32,938 bases of DNA from Candidatus Buchananbacteria bacterium (GTDB lineage Bacteria > Patescibacteriota > Patescibacteriia > 2-01-FULL-39-33). This document shows positions 1-7,107 of this stretch, piece by piece; position 1 is the stretch's first letter; every line of letters begins with the position of its first letter. The position numbers and the translations under genes were made by a program. The DNA lies in contig CAIVNC010000031.1 in NCBI GenBank assembly GCA_903907165.1, forward strand, positions 1 through 32,938, in the 5' to 3' direction. The notes beneath the pieces were generated by a model. That model was not told the DNA's origin, did no database searches, and saw only the letters and a list, made by a program, of their open reading frames with translations.

Positions 1-2091
1 CTTCATTTCTACATTTTTTGGAACTTCAGAGTATTTCAAGAATTCCATGGCGGAACTAGCGCGACCCTGAGTCATAGAACGCAAGGAAGTGGTATAGCCA
101 AACATTTCAGACAATGGAACTTCAGCGGAAACAACTTTAACAGCAGAAGAACCTTCGCCACGATCAGCCATAGAACCGATAATCGCACGGCGAGAATTTA
201 AGTCACCAATGACATCGCCCATAAATTGTTCAGGTACAACAACTTCAACTTTCATAACTGGCTCAAGAATACAAGCGCCAGCTTTTTTGGAAGCAGCTTG
301 AAGCGCCATAGAACCGGCGATTTTGAAAGCAGCTTCGGAAGAGTCGACATCATGATAAGATCCGTCAAAAACAGTAGCCTTAACATCGATCAAAGGGTAA
401 CCAGCAACTACACCGCGAGCCATAGCTTCAAAAATACCTTTTTCAATAGGTTTGATAAATTCTCTTGGAATAGCGCCGCCCTTGATTTCATCGACGAATT
501 CAAAATTTTTGCCTGGTTCTGATGGTTCAATGCGAATCCAGCAATGGCCATATTGACCACGACCGCCGGACTGTTTGACATATTTGCCTTCAGCTTCAGC
601 TTTGCCCTTGATAGTTTCGCGATAAGCAACCTGAGGAGCACCGATATTGGCTTCAACTTTGAACTCACGTTTCATACGATCAACAATGATATCCAAGTGC
701 AATTCTCCCATACCAGAAATAATAGTCTGGCCAGTTTCTTCATCGGTATGAACACGGAAAGTTGGATCTTCTTCAGCAAGTTTTGATAAAGCCAAGCCCA
801 TTTTTTCTTGATCGTTCTTGGTTTTTGGTTCAACAGCAATATCGATAACTGGTTCAGGGAAAACAATCTTTTCCAAGAAGACTGGGAATTCAGCATCGGA
901 CAAAGTATCACCAGTAGTAACATTTTTGACACCGACGATAGCGGCAATTTCACCAGCATAAACTTCAGCAACTTCTTCACGAGAGTTAGCGTGCATACGT
1001 AAAATACGTCCAACTCTTTCTTTGTCGCCAGTAGTATTATTAACGATATAAGAACCAGTTCTTAAAACGCCAGTGTAAACGCGATAAAAAACCAATTTAC
1101 CAACGAAAGGATCGGTGGCAATCTTAAATGCCAAACCAACAAGTGGTGAATCATCGGAGATAGTGAGTGGAATTACTTTTTCTTCATCATTAACATCATG
1201 AGCAATTGGAGAACCGATATCAACTGGAGATGGCAAATACTGAGCAACGCAATCCAATAAGAATTGAACGCCTTTATTCTTCAAAGCAGAACCACATAAG
1301 ATTGGCACAATCTTGTTAGCAATAACAGCCTTTCTTAGGACTCTCTTTAAATCAGGGATACCGATTTCTTCTCCGGCCAAATATTTTTCCATCAAAGCTT
1401 CATCTTGTTCAACAATCGCTTCAACTAATTCAGCGCGATATTTTTTAGCTCTTTCAACTTCATCAGCTGGAATATCTGTTTCTTCCCACTTAGTGCCCAT
1501 GTCATCTTTATAGATAACAGCTTTCATGGTGAACAAATCAATAATACCAGTGAAAGTTTCAGCAGCGCCGACTGGAAGGTAAATAGGATAAGCATGAGAA
1601 GTCAAACGATCATGAATAGTATCCATATCGTGATAAAAATCAGCACCCATACGATCCATCTTGTTGATGAAACCGATTTTTGGTACGTGATACTTCTCTG
1701 ATTGTCTCCAGACAGTCTCTGATTGAGGCTCTACGCCGGCTACACCGTCAAAAACGATAACACCGCCATCAAGGACGCGCAAAGAGCGCTCAACCTCAAC
1801 AGTAAAGTCTACGTGGCCGGGAGTATCAATTAAGTTGATCTGGATTTCTCCACCGCCCAACCAATCTACGTTTGGCCAAAAACAAGTAGTAGCAGCAGAA
1901 GTGATAGTAATGCCTCTTTCTTGTTCTTGTTCCATCCAGTCCATAGTGGCTTGTCCTTCATGAACTTCGCCGATCTTATGTTTTTTACCGGTGTAGAATA
2001 AAACGCGTTCAGAAACAGTAGTTTTGCCAGCATCAATGTGGGCAATAATACCTATGTTTCTAATTTTGTCTAAATCGTGTCCTCTGGCCAT
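1..2091 (-). CDS. fusA: Elongation factor G, 3' end cut by window edge
   Basis: Translating the minus strand from the ATG at 2091 gives 697 residues open to base 1, so only the last few residues and the stop are missing. The ORF track lacks it because it has no stop in the window. EF-G is the translational GTPase that drives ribosomal translocation and, with RRF, ribosome recycling. Visible motifs are the P-loop AHIDAGKTT near residue 17, DTPGHVDF (G3) and NKMDRMGAD (G4), followed by domain II and the domain IV/V region with GRGQYGHCW and [11 protein letters not shown]. Length matches the family (about 690-700 aa). It is the last gene seen of the rpsL-rpsG-fusA operon, the usual str order. 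No clear Shine-Dalgarno precedes the ATG; the gap to rpsG holds an AT-only hairpin. Confidence 0.97.
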   Translation of the reverse strand, partial: MARGHDLDKIRNIGIIAHIDAGKTTVSERVLFYTGKKHKIGEVHEGQATMDWMEQEQERGITITSAATTCFWPNVDWLGGGEIQINLIDTPGHVDFTVEVERSLRVLDGGVIVFDGVAGVEPQSETVWRQSEKYHVPKIGFINKMDRMGADFYHDMDTIHDRLTSHAYPIYLPVGAAETFTGIIDLFTMKAVIYKDDMGTKWEETDIPADEVERAKKYRAELVEAIVEQDEALMEKYLAGEEIGIPDLKRVLRKAVIANKIVPILCGSALKNKGVQFLLDCVAQYLPSPVDIGSPIAHDVNDEEKVIPLTISDDSPLVGLAFKIATDPFVGKLVFYRVYTGVLRTGSYIVNNTTGDKERVGRILRMHANSREEVAEVYAGEIAAIVGVKNVTTGDTLSDAEFPVFLEKIVFPEPVIDIAVEPKTKNDQEKMGLALSKLAEEDPTFRVHTDEETGQTIISGMGELHLDIIVDRMKREFKVEANIGAPQVAYRETIKGKAEAEGKYVKQSGGRGQYGHCWIRIEPSEPGKNFEFVDEIKGGAIPREFIKPIEKGIFEAMARGVVAGYPLIDVKATVFDGSYHDVDSSEAAFKIAGSMALQAASKKAGACILEPVMKVEVVVPEQFMGDVIGDLNSRRAIIGSMADRGEGSSAVKVVSAEVPLSEMFGYTTSLRSMTQGRASSAMEFLKYSEVPKNVEMK

Positions 2092-2111
2092 AGAATTTAT
2101 TTTTTAAAAAA

Positions 2112-2150
2112 TTTAATGTTTAATTTCGGATTACAAAATTAAACATTAAA
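2112..2150 (-). promoter_or_regulatory. Perfect 15-bp AT-only inverted repeat between rpsG and fusA
   Basis: Arms 2112-2126 and 2136-2150 are exact reverse complements (15 bp, all A/T) around a 9-nt loop. On the transcribed minus strand the stem is followed by a run of six T. It could be a weak terminator that lowers fusA expression, an mRNA processing or stability element, or a structure controlling fusA translation. With no G/C pairs it would be a poor intrinsic terminator. Confidence 0.5.
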
Positions 2151-2182
2151 GAGTTATTTAAGAGATTAAATTAATTTTGCGA

Positions 2183-2650
2183 TTAACTGCTAAAGTGAGC
2201 AAAAGCACGGTTAGCTTCGGCCATCTTATAAGTATCTTGTTTCTTCTTGAAAGTAGTACCTTCATTGTTATAAGCTGCTGTCAATTCTTCAGCTAACTTT
2301 TCAGCCATTCTCTTGCCTTTTTTAGCGCGAGCAGCGGCGAGCAACCATCTGCAACCAAGAGTATAACTTCTTTCAGCGCGAACAGCGACTGGAACCTGGT
2401 AGTTAGCGCCACCGACACGTCGGCCACGGATTTCTACGGTTGGAGAAACATTTCTGATAGCTTGAGTGAAAACATCCAAAGGATCTAATTTGGTTTTGGC
2501 AGAAATAATATCAAAGCAATCATAAACAATCTCACGAGCGGCATTCTTCTTGCCTCTTTCCATGATATAGTTGATGAGTTTGGATACATCCTCGCGACCG
2601 AATTTGCCGTCTGGTTGAATTACTCTTTTTGTAGCTGGTTTACCTCGCAT
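2183..2650 (-). CDS. rpsG: 30S ribosomal protein S7
   Basis: This 155-residue protein is uS7, a primary 16S rRNA binder that nucleates assembly of the 30S head. The N-terminal region MRGKPATKR, the central VSPTVEIRGRRVGGANYQ segment and the C-terminal ANRAFAHF are all typical, and the length matches the bacterial family (about 155 aa). It starts with ATG 26 nt after the rpsL stop; AAGGTAA about 10 nt upstream is a plausible ribosome binding site. Its place between rpsL and fusA is the standard str operon order. In E. coli S7 represses this operon by binding its mRNA; nothing in the sequence tells whether that holds here. Confidence 0.98.
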   Translation of the reverse strand: MRGKPATKRVIQPDGKFGREDVSKLINYIMERGKKNAAREIVYDCFDIISAKTKLDPLDVFTQAIRNVSPTVEIRGRRVGGANYQVPVAVRAERSYTLGCRWLLAAARAKKGKRMAEKLAEELTAAYNNEGTTFKKKQDTYKMAEANRAFAHFSS

Positions 2651-2676
2651 AATTTTATATTACCTTAATCTATAAT

Positions 2677-3102
2677 TTATTTAGCTTTCTTTTCTTTCTT
2701 AACACCGTATAAGCTTCGGCTCTTCTTACGCTTGGCTACACCGGCTGAATCGTAAACACCGCGAACGATATGATATCTGACACCTGGCAAATCTTTAACT
2801 CTGCCACCTCTGATCAATACGATGGAGTGCTCCTGCAAATTGTGACCTTCTCCTGGAATATAAGCAGTAACTTCTTGGCCGTTAGATAAACGGACACGAG
2901 CGATTTTACGCAAAGCGGAGTTTGGTTTTTTAGGAGTGGTAGTTCTAACTTGAGTACAAACGCCACGCTTAAACTGATTACCTTTATCCATAGTTTTGCT
3001 TTTGCGGTGCAAACTATCTAAAGTAATTTGTAAGTCAGGGGTCTTGGACTTAGCATTCTTACTGGTTCTACCTTTTTTCAACAATTGATTGATCGTTGGC
3101 AT
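2677..3102 (-). CDS. rpsL: 30S ribosomal protein S12
   Basis: This 141-residue protein is uS12, which lines the decoding centre. The diagnostic [13 protein letters not shown] loop (site of streptomycin-resistance changes in other bacteria), [10 protein letters not shown] and [14 protein letters not shown] are all intact. Compared with E. coli S12 (124 aa) it carries extra residues between about 25 and 45, before KRGVCTQV; an insertion at this place is also found in Gram-positive S12. The tail is lysine-rich. It is the first gene of the str operon. The ATG lies only about 11 nt beyond a terminator-like hairpin, and I see no good Shine-Dalgarno between the two. Confidence 0.98.
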   Translation of the reverse strand: MPTINQLLKKGRTSKNAKSKTPDLQITLDSLHRKSKTMDKGNQFKRGVCTQVRTTTPKKPNSALRKIARVRLSNGQEVTAYIPGEGHNLQEHSIVLIRGGRVKDLPGVRYHIVRGVYDSAGVAKRKKSRSLYGVKKEKKAK

Positions 3103-3113
3103 ATTTTGCGGTT

Positions 3114-3137
3114 AAAAAAATCCCTTGATTCGGGATT
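3114..3137 (-). terminator. Terminator-like hairpin in the rpsL leader (candidate attenuator)
   Basis: On the minus strand AATCCC-(7 nt)-GGGATT is followed by a run of T overlapping positions 3114-3120, the form of an intrinsic terminator with a 6-bp stem. It ends about 11 nt before the rpsL ATG and lies about 75 nt downstream of the predicted str promoter. There is no room for another promoter between it and the gene, so transcription must read through it. An upstream ATTCCC (about 3178-3183) can pair with GGGAAT (3136-3141), overlapping the 5' arm, so a competing antiterminator is possible. Confidence 0.6.
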
Positions 3138-3214
3138 CCCTAGGAAAATACTTTTAAATTATTTTCTAATGTGTCAGGGAATTTAGTCTTTTATTAAATA
3201 TTAAATACAACAAT

Positions 3215-3243
3215 ATTTTAAACAATTAATCGGAATAAGTCAA
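3215..3243 (-). promoter_or_regulatory. Putative promoter of the rpsL-rpsG-fusA operon
   Basis: On the minus strand TTGACT (3238-3243) and TAAAAT (3215-3220) are separated by exactly 17 nt, close to the sigma-70 consensus. The start point would be near 3208, giving a leader of about 105 nt. The rest of the gap up to 3370 contains only AT-rich sequence and a weak CTGG/CCAG hairpin after the protease gene. Confidence 0.65.
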
Positions 3244-3370
3244 GATTAAGTGTTTCACAGCTTATACTCTTTGTTTTTTTGTCTAAATTTAGGCAAATTT
3301 AACTTCCAAAACCGCCGGCCTGGATTTCCCAGAGCTTATTGTAAATCCCCTCTTTTTTGAACAATGCCAA

Positions 3371-4021
3371 TTAACCAATGATTTTATTCAAAATTCCAAA
3401 ACCGAAATTAAAGAATATTCCCAAGATATTAATAGAAGTGTAAGAGCCCAGAAGAATCAAACCAATCAATAAAAACGAACCATATTTATCTAACCAATAT
3501 TTAACCTCATTCAAAGAATCAGGCAATAGTGCAAAAAGAACTTTGGAACCGTCTAGTGGTGGAATTGGAATCAAGTTGAAAATCATCAAAGCGCTGTTAA
3601 CAACAACCGAGGCATAGAAAAATAGCACTAATAAATTACTTTCGCCTAAAGTCGGAAAGAAAAATTTATATGCCAAATTAAAACCAAATAACATGATAAA
3701 ATTGGAAGCTGGACCAGCAATGGCCACGAGAGCCATCGCCCAGCGGCCGTTTCGCAATCTGGAATAATTGACTGGCACTGGCTTGGCCCAACCAAAAGGT
3801 GGTAAACCGGAAATCAGCAAGATAATCGGCAATACAACAGTTCCAATAGGATCGATATGCTTCAGCGGGTTAAGGCTCAGACGGCCAACGCTCTCGGCCG
3901 TGTCATCGCCAAAAAATTTAGCTACCAAGGCATGGGAAAATTCATGGACAGTAATAGCAATTAGAACCGCCAAAATCTCAGCAACAATAAACATTGGATT
4001 AGAAAACAGATCAGTAGACAT
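3371..4021 (-). CDS. Site-2 protease family membrane metalloprotease (M50)
   Basis: This 216-residue hydrophobic protein has the zinc-binding HEFSH motif (HExxH) at about residues 26-30 in its first membrane segment, and a second conserved motif, IPIPPLDGSK, near residue 155 that supplies the third metal-ligand Asp. About five to six membrane segments are visible. No PDZ or CBS domain is present, so it belongs to the compact M50 type (YwhC-like) rather than the RseP type. Such enzymes cut substrates inside the membrane; the substrate here is unknown. It starts at ATG 4021, has its own putative promoter divergent from rpmB, and is followed by the str promoter region. Confidence 0.9.
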   Translation of the reverse strand: MSTDLFSNPMFIVAEILAVLIAITVHEFSHALVAKFFGDDTAESVGRLSLNPLKHIDPIGTVVLPIILLISGLPPFGWAKPVPVNYSRLRNGRWAMALVAIAGPASNFIMLFGFNLAYKFFFPTLGESNLLVLFFYASVVVNSALMIFNLIPIPPLDGSKVLFALLPDSLNEVKYWLDKYGSFLLIGLILLGSYTSINILGIFFNFGFGILNKIIG

Positions 4022-4053
4022 ATTTTTAGGGTTTTTATGATTGATTTAACTAA

Positions 4054-4082
4054 ATATTACCACGATTGACTAATTTTTACAA
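4054..4082 (-). promoter_or_regulatory. Putative promoter of the site-2 protease gene
   Basis: The minus strand carries TTGTAA (4077-4082), a 17-nt spacer and TAATAT (4054-4059), about 33 nt before the ATG. It overlaps the rpmB promoter on the other strand, so the two divergent genes would compete for polymerase binding. Confidence 0.45.
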
Positions 4083-4094
4083 TTATGCTAAAAT
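4066..4094 (+). promoter_or_regulatory. Putative promoter of rpmB
   Basis: TTGACT (4066-4071), a 17-nt spacer and TAAAAT (4089-4094) repeat exactly the hexamers and spacing of the str promoter. The leader would be about 57 nt and contains two direct copies of CCGGTAGC (4112-4119 and 4121-4128), plus a second TATAAT at 4132-4137 that lacks a well-placed -35 hexamer. Confidence 0.6.
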
Positions 4095-4157
4095 CAACTT
4101 TGACAATTATGCCGGTAGCACCGGTAGCGTCTATAATACAAAATAATTAATCTCATT

Positions 4158-4337
4158 ATGCCTCAAGCATGCGCCATCTGTGGCCGAGGAACAGTTACCT
4201 CATTTAGCGTCAGCCACTCCAAGATCAAAACCAAAACCACTCAGAAAATCAATTTGCAAAGCAAAAAGATTGGTGGTCAAAAAGAAAGAATCTGCACCAA
4301 CTGCATCAAGACTTTGGCCAAAAACTCCGCAAAGTAA
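4158..4337 (+). CDS. rpmB: 50S ribosomal protein L28, zinc-binding form
   Basis: This 59-residue ORF is absent from the supplied track. It reads MPQACAICGRGTVTSFSVSH..., then KTKTTQKINLQSKK and a second cysteine pair ICTNCIK. This is bL28: the conserved first cysteine pair, the VSHS segment, KTK...NLQ and the second CxxC form a zinc ribbon (C+ paralogue type). It is the only plus-strand gene in the window and stands alone, with its own promoter and a strong terminator 14 nt after the stop. The longer plus-strand ORF 4180-4509 in the track is a shadow in another frame. I am sure of the family because of the order and spacing of these motifs. Confidence 0.93.
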   Translation: MPQACAICGRGTVTSFSVSHSKIKTKTTQKINLQSKKIGGQKERICTNCIKTLAKNSAK

Positions 4338-4350
4338 TTTTGTTTATTTC

Positions 4351-4386
4351 AAAACAGCCTCGATTTCATTCGAGGCTGTTTTTTAT
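4351..4386 (+). terminator. Intrinsic terminator after rpmB
   Basis: A 12-bp stem (AAAACAGCCTCG / CGAGGCTGTTTT) with an 8-nt loop is followed by a T run. It lies between the convergent rpmB and VOC-protein genes and may stop transcription in both directions, though the longer T run serves the plus strand. Confidence 0.9.
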
Positions 4387-4403
4387 TTTATGGGAACGAC
4401 AAT

Positions 4404-4817
4404 TTATTTAGCTTTCCATTCTGTGGGTTGCATCAAGGCAAACATGTTTCCTTCTGTGTCTTCAGCGTTAGCAAACCAACCAACTTTTGGCATCTCCATT
4501 TTTTCCTGAGTGATCTTGCCGCCATTTTTCTTGACCGCTTCAACGGCCTCATCTATACTTTCAACTTCAATCGTACAATCATAAGTGTAAAGTTTTTTAT
4601 CGGCCGGACGCTGATACATACCGCCATTTATTCCAGCGGTTCCATCTGGACCAGTGACCAAACCCCAATAGTCCATTCCGCCTTGCATTTCATCGCCTTC
4701 CTTAGCGTCCTTACTCATCCACTTTTCAACCTTCCAACCAAAGGCATTCTCATAAAATTTTTTAGCTCTGGCAATATCATCTGCCTGGAGCTCAAAATGT
4801 ATAACGCGATTTTTCAT
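4404..4817 (-). CDS. VOC (glyoxalase/bleomycin-resistance fold) family protein
   Basis: This 137-residue protein has the two beta-alpha-beta-beta-beta modules of the vicinal oxygen chelate superfamily. The first starts with RVIHFELQADDIARAKKFYENAFGW, the second with TYDCTIEVESIDEAVEAVKKNGG and ends with DTEGNMFALMQ. The pattern fits the small one-chain VOC proteins that act as dimers. Substrate cannot be told; annotations such as lactoylglutathione lyase would be overcalling. It begins with ATG 4817, preceded by AT-rich sequence with a possible TATAAT at 4873-4878 (minus strand) but no convincing -35. The gene stands alone between terminators on both sides. Confidence 0.88.
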   Translation of the reverse strand: MKNRVIHFELQADDIARAKKFYENAFGWKVEKWMSKDAKEGDEMQGGMDYWGLVTGPDGTAGINGGMYQRPADKKLYTYDCTIEVESIDEAVEAVKKNGGKITQEKMEMPKVGWFANAEDTEGNMFALMQPTEWKAK

Positions 4818-4916
4818 ATGTTTAATTTAATTTATTAAACTATTTTAATAAAAAATATTTTCTTGTATCTTTATTATAGTTTATTAGGGTTAAGATAAGA
4901 TTAAGAAGAAGAAAAT

Positions 4917-4950
4917 AAAAAAGCTCTCAATCTTTCTTCAAGATGAGAGC
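4917..4950 (-). terminator. Intrinsic terminator after the NDK-like gene
   Basis: On the minus strand GCTCTCATCTTGAAGAAAGA folds back on TTGAGAGC, followed by a run of six T (4917-4922). It is placed 34 nt after the stop of the NDK-like gene. Confidence 0.75.
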
Positions 4951-4983
4951 GTTTATTTTTTGAATCATGGAGAGGATCATTCC

Positions 4984-5889
4984 TTATCTCTTGCAAGGAC
5001 CCCAGACTCTGATTTCCTTTTTAACCGCTTCTTCGCAGTCTGCCGCGTGAACAGGGCTATCAAGACACCTCTTCTCATTGTCGGCGGCTTCAAAGCTGTC
5101 ATGGGAAAAGTCGAAGCGAATTTCACCGGGACTGCCCTTGCTTGGATCGGTCGGTCCAATCAAGCGGCGGATTCCACTGATGGTCAAACCTTTTCTGCCG
5201 GCCAGAATAATCACCCTGATCCAACCAGAGGCCAGATCATCGGCGATTTGATCGCGAAGTTCCTTGGCTTTTTCCGGGCCAAGCTTCGCTACCTTTTCTT
5301 GCTCCCAGGCGTCATCGTAGTGTAACCTCGCCTGCTCCAGAGTTGGCTTGACAGGAAACTGATCGACGAGAACATAGCCCTTGCGAATAAACCTGGTGAT
5401 GATCTCGTCGGCCTGACAATAACGATTGGGCTTGACGATCACCAGACCAAGGTCAAAGATTTTGCCAAATCCCTTGCGATTCGAGTCATGGGCTTTGTCG
5501 CGATAGTAAAGATACCAATCGCGTTTACCATCAAACCCTTCCTCATACGACCTGCCAGCAAGAAATTCTTTAGTAACCCTGGCGGCCGCATCAACCTCCT
5601 TTTGAGTAGTGAGATCGGTCGCGATCATACCTGGAGGAAGTTTTAATTTCTTTTTTCTGCTTCCTTTGTCCCCCACCCGATCGACCAACTTGATACCATC
5701 CGGTCCAATGACGGGCTCACTATGACCGGGTATTTGCCGGGCAATTTTCTTCATGGCATCTCTCTGCTGTTTCTGCTGCTGTTTTTTTGGCTTTCCCACC
5801 GACAAAACACCAAATCTTTCCTCGGCAATGGAAAGTGGCAATCTGGGACCTTTCCATTCCACGTATCCATCTTTATTTCTTTCAACCAT
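4984..5889 (-). CDS. Divergent nucleoside-diphosphate-kinase-like protein with N-terminal extension
   Basis: I choose the ATG at 5889 (301 aa), because GGAGG lies 6 nt before it; the track start at 5901 is a TTG that overlaps this site. Residues from about 145 on align by eye with the ndk gene 1.2 kb away: LVIVKPNRY (catalytic Lys), HYDDAW (Tyr), RRLIGPTDPSKGSPGEIR (Arg, Thr, Arg), SPVHAAD (phosphate-accepting His) and EIRVW (Glu). Differences from canonical enzymes are Ser for the Asn three before the His and Ala for the Ser after it. The first 145 residues are charged, Lys/Gln-rich around residues 35-50 and not recognised. It may be an active kinase, a phosphotransfer protein or a binding protein. 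It has its own promoter and terminator. Confidence 0.72.
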   Translation of the reverse strand: MVERNKDGYVEWKGPRLPLSIAEERFGVLSVGKPKKQQQKQQRDAMKKIARQIPGHSEPVIGPDGIKLVDRVGDKGSRKKKLKLPPGMIATDLTTQKEVDAAARVTKEFLAGRSYEEGFDGKRDWYLYYRDKAHDSNRKGFGKIFDLGLVIVKPNRYCQADEIITRFIRKGYVLVDQFPVKPTLEQARLHYDDAWEQEKVAKLGPEKAKELRDQIADDLASGWIRVIILAGRKGLTISGIRRLIGPTDPSKGSPGEIRFDFSHDSFEAADNEKRCLDSPVHAADCEEAVKKEIRVWGPCKR

Positions 5890-5945
5890 GATATCCTCCA
5901 AACCTCGAATAAATTTTACTCACTGTGCGAACTTACTTGTGCCAG

Positions 5946-5974
5946 ACTTTAACAGAACAGCACTAAATTGTCAA
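5946..5974 (-). promoter_or_regulatory. Putative promoter of the NDK-like gene
   Basis: TTGACA (5969-5974), a 17-nt spacer and TAAAGT (5946-5951) lie on the minus strand directly after the terminator of the preceding gene. The leader is about 50 nt and ends in GGAGG. Confidence 0.6.
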
Positions 5975-5975
5975 A

Positions 5976-6003
5976 TAAAAAAAGCTCCCAACTTCTGAGA
6001 GCT
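5976..6003 (-). terminator. Intrinsic terminator after the two-CxxC gene pair
   Basis: On the minus strand AGCTCTCA pairs with TGGGAGCT (one G-U) around a 5-nt loop, followed by seven T. It ends the transcript carrying the two paralogous genes. Confidence 0.8.
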
Positions 6004-6028
6004 TATTTGAATCAACCACGATCAGAAA

Positions 6029-6529
6029 CTACTGATCTTCATCGGTCAAAGCCAAAGCCTGCTCACCGGTATACGATTGAGCAAACTGATGAACGCGATG
6101 GAAACTACTTTGGCCGTTCTTGTAGAACTCTCGGAAATAGCCAAGGACAAATCTGCGGTCGGTAAAAAAATATTCCTTGATCGCCAAACCATCATTACTG
6201 ATCGCCCAGTGATTTTTTTCTTGGCGAGACAAAACATCAGCGGCCATCAAAATGATCAGCATCAAATCTTGATGATCGCTACTATCCCTGTCGTGCCGAC
6301 AATTCTCATGATAGAACCGCCAATCAACTTGAACCAGCCCATCTTTCCCCCCTGACTTGACGAGGCCTTGATAGCGCTTGAGCAAAGCGATAAATTCTTT
6401 CTTGGCACAACTATCGCAGTTAAGTGCATCTCTTTCCACCTCAAACTTCAAGCCAAGATGTTCAACAAAAAACTTTCCATGCTCTTTCTTGAACGATTTG
6501 GAACACTTGAAACAATTTTGCCTATTCAT
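6029..6529 (-). CDS. Hypothetical protein with two CxxC pairs, copy 2 of a tandem paralogous pair
   Basis: I do not recognise this family. The ATG at 6529 is preferred (166 aa) because GAGAGGAAG precedes it by about 9 nt; the track start is a GTG further up. The protein opens with CFKC and has a second pair CDSC near residue 40, suggesting a small zinc-binding N-terminal domain. The remainder is mainly helical and acidic or aromatic, with VDWRFYHENCR near 85 and EKNHWAIS near 118. The order of these elements is the same in the next gene upstream, so the two arose by duplication. No signal peptide or membrane segment. The 31-nt gap indicates cotranscription with its paralogue. Confidence 0.75.
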   Translation of the reverse strand: MNRQNCFKCSKSFKKEHGKFFVEHLGLKFEVERDALNCDSCAKKEFIALLKRYQGLVKSGGKDGLVQVDWRFYHENCRHDRDSSDHQDLMLIILMAADVLSRQEKNHWAISNDGLAIKEYFFTDRRFVLGYFREFYKNGQSSFHRVHQFAQSYTGEQALALTDEDQ

Positions 6530-6560
6530 GATTATCACTTCCTCTCTTTTTGAGCGCTTG

Positions 6561-7001
6561 CTAATCACGGCTAATTATCACTGATTCATTGACATCGAAA
6601 ACCTTCATGTAGATCCGCGCATCTTCTTGACGCCGAAAGAAAAGCATACTGTCATCAAGCCACGGATTTACTGAAGTGCTGGGAGGCCAAAAAAGATTGT
6701 AATGATTTTTTCGCTCAAAAGATAGAATCCTCAAGCTCAAAAGTATTCTCAACATTTCAGCTTGCCTCTCAGGAATGAGCTCCCCGTAGGGCGAACAACC
6801 GATCCGACTGGAATCACGATAAAACGTCCAATCAACAATCAAGCGGTCACCACTCCAAGAAACCAAATGATTATGCCGCCTAAGATTCTCAAAAAATATT
6901 GCCTCGCAATCAGGGCAGACTAGGGCCAGACAGTTTCTTTTCTTTACTGAAATAATCCTGGGTTTTAAGACCCTAGGACAAAATTGACAGGAATATTTCA
7001 T
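6561..7001 (-). CDS. Hypothetical protein with two CxxC pairs, copy 1 of a tandem paralogous pair
   Basis: A 146-residue protein of unrecognised family. It starts at ATG 7001 with a strong ribosome binding site (AAAGGAGATG). It has CQFC at residues 5-8 and CPDC near residue 29, then VDWTFYRDSSR near 56 and ERKNHYNLFW near 96. Each of these has a counterpart in the following gene (CFKC, CDSC, VDWRFYHENCR, EKNHW), though overall identity looks low. The N-terminal cysteines suggest a zinc knuckle, possibly for nucleic-acid or protein binding; that is inference only. It is the first gene of a two-gene unit lying between ndk and the NDK-like gene. Confidence 0.75.
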   Translation of the reverse strand: MKYSCQFCPRVLKPRIISVKKRNCLALVCPDCEAIFFENLRRHNHLVSWSGDRLIVDWTFYRDSSRIGCSPYGELIPERQAEMLRILLSLRILSFERKNHYNLFWPPSTSVNPWLDDSMLFFRRQEDARIYMKVFDVNESVIISRD

Positions 7002-7024
7002 GAAATCATCTCCTTTCCGAATTT

Positions 7025-7051
7025 ATTTTAACGAACGATTTTTCTACTCAA
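7025..7051 (-). promoter_or_regulatory. Possible promoter of the two-CxxC gene pair
   Basis: TAAAAT (7025-7030) on the minus strand is preceded by TTGAGT at a short 15-nt spacing, or by the weaker ATTTGA at 17 nt. The -10 element is convincing; the -35 element is not. Confidence 0.35.
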
Positions 7052-7054
7052 ATT

Positions 7055-7090
7055 GACCGTCCTGTCCGCCAGCCGGCGGAGAGAACGGCC
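7055..7090 (-). repeat. GC-rich palindrome downstream of ndk
   Basis: Two 16-nt arms (7055-7070 and 7075-7090) flank the loop AGCC, with a perfect core TCCGCC/GGCGGA. As minus-strand RNA 15 of 16 positions pair (two G-U), whereas the plus-strand form has three mismatches, so the structure fits the ndk transcript better. There is no proper U run. It stands out in composition from its AT-rich surroundings and may be a REP-like element or a 3' stability structure. Confidence 0.55.
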
Positions 7091-7107
7091 ATTTTAGATG
7101 AGACAAA

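Noticed and set aside
4100-4137. TTGACA (4100) with TATAAT (4132) as the rpmB promoter
   Set aside because: The spacer would be 26 nt. The pair at 4066-4094 has 17 nt and matches the str promoter hexamers.
4180-4509. Plus-strand ORF of 109 aa in the track
   Set aside because: It overlaps rpmB in another frame, runs through the rpmB terminator and into the VOC gene on the other strand. It is a shadow.
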